From Stentor roeselii (taxonomy: Eukaryota > Ciliophora > Heterotrichea > Heterotrichida > Stentoridae), in the NCBI GenBank assembly GCA_006503475.1, contig RSEH01000416.1, positions 1-21,873 of the forward strand: DNA of 21,873 nt. Direction: 5' to 3'. Of the stretch, positions 1 through 7,460 are shown in pieces (the stretch's first letter is position 1; every line of letters starts with the position of its first letter). Under the pieces are notes generated by a model. That model had not been told where the DNA came from. It saw only the letters and a program-made list of their open reading frames with translations, and did not search any database. A program made the position numbers and the translations under genes.

Positions 1-420
1 CAGAATTTTACCAGACCATCAGCTTCACCTAAGGCAAGAAGTCTGCAGTCGGTGAAAAGTTGACTGAAAAGACACTCTCTTTATGGGCCTTTTAATTTCC
101 CTGTTTCTTGTTTGGTGCGAATATCCTAGAGAATGATGTTTTTGATTGTGAACTACTTTGGAAGGAATCTCACGTTTAGCTAAAGGTCAAGTATATCACT
201 TTTGTGTCTTTGTAAGGTGAATTCTTCTCTTTTCAGGGTTTTATTGACTTGTTTTTACATCCTGATGCGGAAATGACTGCAAGGAGAGTAAGTCACTGAA
301 GTCAACTTATTGTTTCGATGTAAAGTTCTAGCTATGGGCAGCTATTTACTTTCATCATCTTGTCTTAGATTGATTAGATCACGGAAACGTCTATTTATTT
401 GTTTGAATCGACTGATGAGA
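1..420 (-). pseudogene. WD40-repeat gene relic, copy 1 (cut by window edge)
   Basis: This is the first of three copies of a decayed WD40 gene, read on the minus strand. The window starts inside the codon block for the blade ending 'VKFW', so only the upstream blades are visible. It is about 94% identical by eye to 4143-4440. Readable pieces include a 'SVNFSP'-type strand and 'IRTKQETRKLKG'. In-frame damage includes TAG at 126-128, where the blade Trp before 'DIR' is expected, and TGA at 233-235, where the Trp of an 'IK-W-KE' blade end is expected. A missing base near 45-56 breaks the frame, as in copy 2 but not copy 3. No continuous ORF remains, so no protein is expected. Confidence 0.75.
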
Positions 421-440
421 TATATTCAATAATATTTTTA

Positions 441-650
441 GTCTTGATATCTTTACCCTTTATATTAGTTTAATATATTTCCTCTATTCTTCTAATTTAT
501 ATTCAGCTTTTCTGGATTATGTTTACTTTACCACTTCTTATAAAAGTTATAATGTGATTTGATATAAACTCACTGATTTAGATGCATTTTTATCCAAGAA
601 TAAGAATTTCAAGTATAGTTATTTTATTACACGGTTACATATGATTATGA
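441..650. repeat. Non-coding repeat, copy 1 (spacer segment of the duplicated unit)
   Basis: This segment matches 4981-5190 along its length, with substitutions and small indels. Both contain 'AAACTCACTGATTTAGA' and end at 'ACATATGATT'. It is very AT-rich and has no open frame. Copy 1 has lost roughly 400 bases that lie between the WD40 relic and this segment in copy 2. The third unit does not show it. It marks ancestry of the tandem duplication. Confidence 0.7.
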
Positions 651-710
651 TAGTATCCTTAATCAGACTCAATGATTTATAACTAAATCTTTAGTCAAAC
701 ATACTATAAA

Positions 711-1451
711 TAACGCATAGTGGATTCAACTTAAATGATTATATATTCAATCAAAACTTACTTTTACTCACACATGATAAGGCCACCATGAGATTTTAAC
801 TCTCAATGATAATAATTTCATCTTCTTAAATCTTTAGATTATGCATTCTATGCGGTTTGAAAGAAATAGTTTTCAATTTTTCTTCTGTATGAAAAGGATA
901 AAGATTTGATTTATTTTGAAAATAAATTTGATTGAATTTTCGCTTTTGATGTTTATATTAGTTTTAGTAAATCATTTTGATATTCCCACGTAATCTAAAT
1001 ATGGAAATTTTGATTCTGATTACTTGATATTATCTAAATTACGAATATTTTGGAAGAGTTAGTGTAGAGAGTTCTAATTTCAAGTAAATTTATATAAACT
1101 GAGTTCGTTTTGTGTTTTTCTAAAATTTCACTCCTTTATTTCCCTATCATCACTGAGAAGTACTCGCGAAAGAATATAAATTAAGTCGATATCCTTAAGG
1201 CCGATTAACACAGAAAACAAATATTTGATATGAATTCATGGTCATTTAAATAAATTTAATAATTATTAGAATAAATCAAATTAACATTCAGTTGATAGCT
1301 TCTAGAATTATTTTCTTATAATTCAACCAAAAGTGATCTTATGATGTGATTTACAACTGAATAAAACCAAAAATCTTGGATTCTAGTAGTATAACCTTGA
1401 GAAAATTTTGTGAAAATTTGTAAAATTTTCATAAAATTACCTAAAATTTGG
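711..1451. repeat. Conserved upstream region of tyrosinase gene 1
   Basis: About 740 bases matching 6717-7460, directly upstream of the second tyrosinase gene. Blocks that stay nearly unchanged include 'CCATGAGATTTTAACTCT' (783-800), 'GAAGTACTC' near 1156 followed by 'GAAAGAATATAA', 'AAGGCCGATTAACACAG' near 1197, and the bases just before the start codon. Between the blocks there are many indels. The region has no convincing ORF. It presumably contains the promoter and 5' UTR of the gene, but I cannot point to a defined promoter element. Confidence 0.65.
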
Positions 1452-3182
1452 ATGGATATAAAAATGGAGTCGAGTACCTCATCAAAAGATCAAGGATATC
1501 ACATCACGGTGAACGTCCACGGAAATAACAATACAATTTCTCTTGATAAGCCTATTGCTCCAAGTATTGCTAGTCAGTCCTTTCCACCATCAAATCCCTT
1601 TGAAACATTCACAGTGACCCCTCTTGTGACCCCAGGCCCAAGAAAATCAATTCAGTTTCTTTGGAAAGAATACCTTAAAGGAAATGGTAAGGAGCTCGAG
1701 GACCTTGTGGATGCATTTGACAAGATCCAGAAATTAGAACCAACCGATCCTAATTCGTACTTCGTAATAGCAGGTCTTCACGGTTCTCCACTATTACTAA
1801 GATACGGAATAGAGAATTTAGAAGATGAGTTGCAAAAATATACTTACTGGGGTGGATATTGTCATCACGGTAATGTTTTATTCCCAGTTTGGCATAGAGC
1901 ATATCTTCAACGTCTTGCAAACGCATTGCAAAGTGTGGTGCCAACAGCTCAAATGGCATATTGGGATGAACTCGATGGTAAAGGTGTTCCTAAGATTTTT
2001 ACCTTAGAAAAATTTAAATTCTGTGATGGAAGAGAAATTAAAAATCCTCTCAAATCATTTACTTTGCCTTTGCCATTGAATGACTTTCCACAGAAGACCG
2101 ACTATATCAAGCCTGAAGGGTATACAACTGTAAGATACCCCTTATCTGGACTTGTGGGCACTGAACAAGATAGAGAAAGAACAGAGATTCATAATGCTCA
2201 ATTTCCTCCACCGGAAGATACAATTGCATTAGTTAAGAATGTTAAACAATGGCAAGCTGGTCCACCGCCTACAACTTTTGACAGAGGAGTTTATGGTGTC
2301 ATGGAAAAGTTTGAAAAATGCTTGAATGCTCCAAATTACACTGTATTTTCCAACAATACCTCAGCCAATGCTTACAACTTATCTCGCAAAATGGACGAAA
2401 ATCAAGAAACTATAATACCAATTGAAAGTCCCCATGATGATATGCATCTTGCAGTAGGAGGCTTTGACTTCCCTACAATAGGCCAAGCCGGAATAATACC
2501 AGGAGCAAACGGAGATATGGGAGAAAACAACACCGCTTCTTTCGACCCCATCTTTCACTTCCATCATTGTTTCATTGACCACATCTTCTGGCAATGGCAA
2601 CAGAGACATGACTCGACGAATTCCATCTCAATAGAAAAAAGATACCCAGGCACATCTGCATTCGATTCACAAGGACCTACCCCTGGGTATAAACCCAACG
2701 ATAGCTTCGATGTTGACTCTCTACTCTATCCTTTTGTTTCCGCTCATGGACAATATTGGACTGCTAATCAAATGAGCAATATTGAAAATTGGGGATATAG
2801 TTATCAAGAACCTCCAAAAACTATTGCTCGTAGAAATAATCGTGTTGAAGCTTTTGCGAGTGTACCGAGAATGCCAGAGAATTCAGAAAAGTTTGTGATT
2901 GACTCGATTAGTAGAAGGAGAGTTTCTGGATCTTCGATTTTAGTGGCTTATGCTTCTCCTAAGTCGAATCCCTCTGAAAAGTATTTGATTGGATATCAGA
3001 GCATTTTGAGCAGAGTCAATGTCGAAGGATGTGCCAACTGCTTGACTCATGTGGACATGTCTTGTGTCTTCCAGCCTTATAGCATTTCAAGGAGTATTGC
3101 CAATGATCTTGAGTTTGAAGTCAAATTAATAACGCATCATGGAGTTATTGAAGAAAGAGTACTCAACGTAGAAGTTTATTAG
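1452..3182 (+). CDS. Tyrosinase-like type-3 copper oxidase, paralog 1
   Basis: A 576-residue protein with a complete dinuclear copper site. CuA: His110 in 'GLHG', His139 in 'YCHHGN' and His148 in 'VWHRAY'. CuB: His328 and His332 in 'PHDDMH', and His372 in 'FHHCFIDH'. Cys137 sits two residues before His139, the spacing of the Cys-His thioether bridge known in fungal tyrosinases. Family members oxidise phenols or catechols to quinones with O2; the substrate here is unknown. No signal peptide or membrane segment is visible, so the protein is probably intracellular. The last ~130 residues look beta-rich and contain a CxxC ('CANC'), the kind of motif linked to copper loading in Aspergillus MelB. 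The open frame extends 14 codons upstream to a GTG, but ATG 1452 matches the paralog and I use it. The gene is ~85% identical to the copy at 7461-9188. An o-diphenol oxidase or other type-3 copper enzyme is possible. Confidence 0.9.
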   Translation: MDIKMESSTSSKDQGYHITVNVHGNNNTISLDKPIAPSIASQSFPPSNPFETFTVTPLVTPGPRKSIQFLWKEYLKGNGKELEDLVDAFDKIQKLEPTDPNSYFVIAGLHGSPLLLRYGIENLEDELQKYTYWGGYCHHGNVLFPVWHRAYLQRLANALQSVVPTAQMAYWDELDGKGVPKIFTLEKFKFCDGREIKNPLKSFTLPLPLNDFPQKTDYIKPEGYTTVRYPLSGLVGTEQDRERTEIHNAQFPPPEDTIALVKNVKQWQAGPPPTTFDRGVYGVMEKFEKCLNAPNYTVFSNNTSANAYNLSRKMDENQETIIPIESPHDDMHLAVGGFDFPTIGQAGIIPGANGDMGENNTASFDPIFHFHHCFIDHIFWQWQQRHDSTNSISIEKRYPGTSAFDSQGPTPGYKPNDSFDVDSLLYPFVSAHGQYWTANQMSNIENWGYSYQEPPKTIARRNNRVEAFASVPRMPENSEKFVIDSISRRRVSGSSILVAYASPKSNPSEKYLIGYQSILSRVNVEGCANCLTHVDMSCVFQPYSISRSIANDLEFEVKLITHHGVIEERVLNVEVY

Positions 3183-3267
3183 TTAAGGATTAGGAATATT
3201 CGTAGATTTTATTGGGAGGCTGGAAGAAAAGTAGTTTGGATTAGTTTGTGGAGATTTAGCACTTTTC
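3183..3267. repeat. 3' flank of tyrosinase 1, shared with paralog 2, ending at a duplication junction
   Basis: The bases after the stop codon match 9189-9274 ('GTTAAGGATTAGGAAT', then 'GCACTTTTCAG'). Homology stops abruptly after that: here the WD40 relic begins, while after the second gene unique sequence begins. This fixes one end of the duplicated unit to within a few bases. No separate terminator or poly(A) signal was identified. Confidence 0.7.
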
Positions 3268-4700
3268 AGGTTAAGACTTTAACCCACCTTGAATCTCATT
3301 TGAGCGAGTTTTCTAGGGTTTTATTCAGCACATTCAGATCTTCACAGTTTTATCAGCGGGTCCAAAAACATCTGGATTCCTTAAAAAAAATAGATGAAAA
3401 TGACCAGTATTGCCTGTTTTTTTCGAACTTAATCTTCGAATTTCAATTAAAAGTTATCTTAAGCTGTGGTAAGTATTTATTCGTCATGGGAAAAGCAAAC
3501 TGACACCACCCAGCTCTTATGTCCTTGAAAAGTACCTTCAAGACATTTTCTTAATTTTCCAGAGCTTTGCAGAGTTCTCAGCGGAGCCAGTCGCTAAAAT
3601 TTTGAATTTGAAAAGAAAAAACAGAGCTGACGTATTCAGATGGAAGTTCGAAACGATTTAATCGCTGTTGTCTCCCCCGCACACTAGAGTCATTCAAAGC
3701 TGAGGCTAAGAAAATCCTGTTCAGCTGAAGCAAATCGAAAGAATTGGGAGAAAATGTTGATTTTCCTTTGAAAGTCTCTAACACCCAGGCAATGATTATT
3801 TTGTCGGTGATGGCAGTTCTTAAAAGTTTATACTTATGGAAAAAAGAAAGAGAAAGCATGATTTTATTTAATATCTTGTATTCTAAAGGTTTCATAGTTC
3901 ACAGGTCACTGAATTCGAACCTGAAGGTAAAAGTCCCCTGTCTGGCGAGTACTGTAAAAATTTATTAAATTTTAATGAAATTTTGCGATTAGCAAATTTC
4001 TTCGTTTTTCAACGTTCCAAATTTTCACTTCATTTCAGCTGAGTCAGAAGCTAAAATTGTTGAATTAGGCGAGAAACATACTGCTTGGACTGAATCTGAA
4101 TGGTCTGGAAGGTTCACCTCGAGTCGATTTTCAATTAAATTCCAGAATTTTACCAGACCATCAGCTTCACCTAAGGCAAGAAGTCTGCAGTCGGTGAAAA
4201 GTTGACTGAAAAGACACTCACTTTATGGGCCTTTTAATTTCCTTGTTTCTTGTTTGGTGCGAACATCTTAGAGAATGATGTTTTTGGTTGTGAACTACTT
4301 TCCCAGGAACCTCACTTTTTTGCTGAAGGTCAAGTATGTCACTTTTGTGTCTTTGTAAGGTGAATTCTTCTCTTTTCAGGGTTTTATTGGCTTGTTTTGA
4401 CATCCTGATGCGGAAATGACTGCAAGGAGAGTAAGTCACTGAAGTCAACTTATCGTTTTGATGTAAAGTTCTAGTTATGGGCAGCTATTTACTTTCATCA
4501 TCTTGTCTTGGATTGATTAGATCACGGAGTCGTCTATGTATTTGTTTTGAATTGACTTGCCAATCAACTTACTGGAGTCACTTGGAGAGATTTCGTTTGG
4601 GAGGTTTTTATTTATATCTAATTAAAAGTCAGAATGAATTTTATAGAATATAAATCTTTTAAATACATGTTCAGTTATGCTCAAGTAGCAAATGGACTTC
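3268..4700 (-). pseudogene. WD40-repeat gene relic, copy 2 (most complete)
   Basis: Read on the minus strand from about 4480 down to 3270, this contains about nine recognisable WD40 blades in different frames. Examples are 'KLTSVTYSP', 'LQRHKSDILDL', 'DVRTKQETRKLKG', 'HKVSVFSVNFSP' plus 'DGLVKFWNLIENRLEV', 'HSDSVQAVCFSPNSTILAS' plus 'VKIWNVEKR', 'SPDRGLLPSGS', 'ITDKIIIAWVLET', 'ATGSAENSAKLW', 'FQGHKSWVVSVCFSHDE' and 'ADKTVKI-stop-NV'. The blades are joined only through frameshifts and stops: TGA replaces an expected Trp at 4376-4378, 3892-3894 and 3334-3336, and TAA does at 4268-4270. Small ORFs in the segment (e.g. 105 codons, minus, 3578-3895) are pieces of it, not genes. The stretch 4570-4700 is non-coding sequence also present in copy 3. 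Parent gene not in this window. Confidence 0.85.
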
Positions 4701-4980
4701 TATCAGAGATAAATAGTAAAATATCATTTAATACATCTCATGAATCGTTTGTAATTCTATGAGATTTTAAACTAAGAAAAAAACTATGAAATTTATATTT
4801 GAAAATTTTGGATAAATTTTCAGATTTGAATTTGACTCGATAATAAGAGAAAGTCTCTTAAAATTATAGTGATTTTTATTTTTAAGTTATTTCATAAAAA
4901 TACTATATTTAATAATTTTTTTCATTTAAAATCATTTCTTAGTTCATATAATTTGTTTTTAAGTCATATATCTCTTCATT
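4701..4980. other. AT-rich spacer inside unit 2
   Basis: Very AT-rich sequence between the WD40 relic and the repeated spacer segment. It has no ORF of note, and I see no clear match to the other units. The corresponding part is missing in unit 1. Nothing functional is visible. Confidence 0.5.
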
Positions 4981-5190
4981 CATCTTAATATCTCTACCCT
5001 TATTATACTTTAATATATTTCTCTATTCTTCTAAGTTTATGTTTAGTTTTTCTGGATTCTATTTACTTTTCCTACTTATTTTAAAAGTTATAAGGTGATT
5101 TTGATATAAACTCACTGATTTAGAATTATTTTTTGATCCAAGAATAACAATTTTAAATATACTTATTTAGTACACGCTACATATGATTTA
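4981..5190. repeat. Non-coding repeat, copy 2 (spacer segment)
   Basis: Matches 441-650. In this copy the upstream-of-tyrosinase segment and the tyrosinase gene do not follow. After about 35 unmatched bases (5191-5223) the next WD40 relic begins. Unit 2 therefore looks like a deleted tandem unit that lost its oxidase gene. Confidence 0.7.
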
Positions 5191-5223
5191 TGGAGGCTTG
5201 AGTCGATTGAGGTCGCCCATATA

Positions 5224-6650
5224 CAGGGTAAGACTTTAACCCACCTTGAATCTCATTTGAGCGAGTTTTTTAGGGTTTTATTCAGCAAATTCAGATCTTC
5301 ACAGTTTTATCAGCGACCCAAAAACATCTGGATTCCTTAAAAAAATTACATGAAACAAACCAGTATTACCTGTTCTTTTCGCACTTAATCTTCGAATTTT
5401 AACTAAAAGTCATCTTAAGCCGTGGTGAGTATTTTTAGTTATGGAAAAGCAAACTGACACCACCAAATTCCTATGTCCTTGAAAAGTACTTTCAAAACGT
5501 TTTCTTAATTTTCCAGAGCTTTGCAGAGTTCTCAGCGGAGCAAGTCGCTAAAATTTTGAATCTGAAGAGAAAAAACAGAGCAGAAGTATTTAGATGGAAG
5601 TTCGAAGCGACTTGATCTCAAATGTCTTCCCCACTCACTAGACTCGTTCAAAGCTGAGGCCAAGAAGATGCTTTTCAGTGAGAAGAAAATCAAAAGAATT
5701 TCACATGTATTGGCAGAAAATGTTGATTTTTCTCGGAGAGTCTCTAAAACCCAGGTCTTGATTATTTGGTCGGTGCTGACAGTGCTTAAAAGTTTATACT
5801 ATGGAAAAAAGAAGAGAAAGCATGTTTTTTATTTAATATGTCCTGTATTCTAAAGGTTTCATACTTCACAGGTCACTGAATTCGAACCTGGAGCCAAAGT
5901 CCCCTGTCTGGCGAGTACTGTAAAAATTTATAAATTTTAATGAAATTTCAGTATATAAAATTTTTTCGATTTTCAACGTTCCAAATTTTCACTTCATTTC
6001 AGCTGAGTCAGAAGCTAAAATTTTTGATTTAGGCGAAAAAATACTGATTGGACTGAATCTGAATGGTCTGGAAGGTTGAACTCGATTCGATTTTCAATTA
6101 AATTGCAGAATTTTACCAGACCATCAGCTTCACCTGAAGCGAGAAGTCTGCATTCATGTGAAAAGTGGACTGAAAAAACACTCAATTTATGGGCCTGCTA
6201 ATTTCCCTGTTTCTTGTTTTGTGCGAACGTCCAAGAGAATGATGTTTTAGCTTGTGATCTACTTTACCACCAACCTCACGTTTTCGCTGAAGGTCAAGTA
6301 TGCCACTTTGTGTCTTTATAAGGTGAATTCTTTTCTTTTCAGATTATTTTACAGATTTTTATTGACTTTTTTTGATAGCCTTATGCGGAAATGACCTCTT
6401 CGTTTCTATATCAAGTTCTAGGTATGGGTAACTATTTACTTTCATCATTTTGTCGTAGATTGAAATACATAATGGCATCGTCTATGTATTTCTTTTGAAT
6501 TGGTTTTTCAATCAACTTGATGAAGTCAATTGAGAGACTTCGTTTGGAATTTTTTTAATTATTTCTAATCGAAAGTAAGAATGAATCTTATAGAATATAA
6601 ATCTTTTAAATACATGTTCAGTTGTGTCTTGTAATCAAATTTTGACTTCT
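5224..6650 (-). pseudogene. WD40-repeat gene relic, copy 3
   Basis: Minus-strand homologue of 3268-4700, the more diverged of the fully visible copies. Blade pieces include 'LLASGEADGLVKF', 'DHSDSVQSVFF', 'VSTDQIIKTWVLET' and 'FQGHRNLVVSVCFS'. It shares with copy 2 the TGA at expected Trp positions (5859-5861 and 5291-5293) and, with both other copies, TGA at 6339-6341. It also shares the frame break just before 'VKIWNVE'. It differs in other lesions: the Trp codon that is TAG or TAA in the others is TTG here (6232-6234), and the 'LASGEADG' blade is still in frame. Clearly non-coding now. Confidence 0.82.
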
Positions 6651-6716
6651 TAAAAATATGGGCTATACATAATACTTTTGCTATAAAATATATATATCAA
6701 AGAGAATCGTATATAT

Positions 6717-7460
6717 AACGGATAGTAGATTCAACTTAAATAATTCAATATTTTATATCAAAACTTGCTTTTACTAACACATGATAAAGACACCATGAGA
6801 TTTTAACTCTAATGATAATAATTTCATATTCTAAATCTTTAGATTATGCATCCTATGTGGTTTTGAAAGAAATAGTTTTGAATCATTTCTTTTCATTGAA
6901 AATGATATATATTTGATTCTGTTTTGAAAATAAATTTGATTGAATTTTTCACTTTTGATGCTTTTCTTACTTATAGTAAATCATCTAATATTCCACGTAA
7001 ATAAAATATGGAAATTTTGATTCTGATTACTTGATATCGGTCTAACTTTCAGAATATTTGATGATTGAAGTATTGATAGTTCTAATTTCAAGTGAATTAT
7101 ATAAAATAAGTTTGTTTTGAGTTTTTTTAAAAACATCACTTCTTCATTTGCCTATAATCACTAAGAAGTACTCACGAAAGAATATAATTTATTCAATATC
7201 CATAAGGCCGATTAACACAGAAAAACCACTATTTGATATGAATTTCATGTTATTTAATGAATTTAATAATTATTAGTACAAATAAAATTTACGATTCAGA
7301 TGATAGCCTCAAGAATTTTTTTCTTAAAAATACAATCAAAAGTGCTCTTAAGTTGTGTTTAACTACTATATTAAAACTTAAAATCTTGAATTCCAGTAGT
7401 ATACCCTTAAAAAAACTTTGAGAAAATTTGTAAAAATTTAATAAATTTACATAAATTTGG
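6717..7460. repeat. Conserved upstream region of tyrosinase gene 2
   Basis: Matches 711-1451 with many small indels, and runs straight into the start codon. Conserved blocks include 'CCATGAGATTTTAACTCT' near 6793, 'AAGGCCGATTAACACAG' near 7203 and the last ~20 bases before the ATG. Probably holds the promoter and leader of the second oxidase gene; no discrete element could be assigned. Confidence 0.65.

Noticed and set aside
1410-1451. Longer N-terminus of tyrosinase 1 from an upstream GTG
   Set aside because: GTG is not expected as a start in a eukaryotic nuclear gene. The paralog begins at the ATG equivalent to 1452.
3578-3895. 105-codon minus-strand ORF in the repeat as a real gene
   Set aside because: It is one surviving frame of the WD40 relic. 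The homologous stretch at 5540-5870 is broken, and the blades continue in other frames on both sides.
3900-3960. tRNA-like 'GGTTCGAATTC' T-arm sequence on the minus strand
   Set aside because: No acceptor, D or anticodon stem fits around it. The bases encode the 'SGSNSVT' blade piece of the WD40 relic.
4218-4448. 76-codon minus-strand ORF as a small gene
   Set aside because: Also a fragment of the WD40 relic. Blade sequence is split between this frame and another, and it is not kept open in copies 1 and 3.
1-6650. The ~1.3-kb repeat as a transposable element
   Set aside because: There are no terminal inverted repeats, target-site duplications or transposase remains. Its content is a WD40 gene relic, and the copies are arranged as a tandem segmental duplication.
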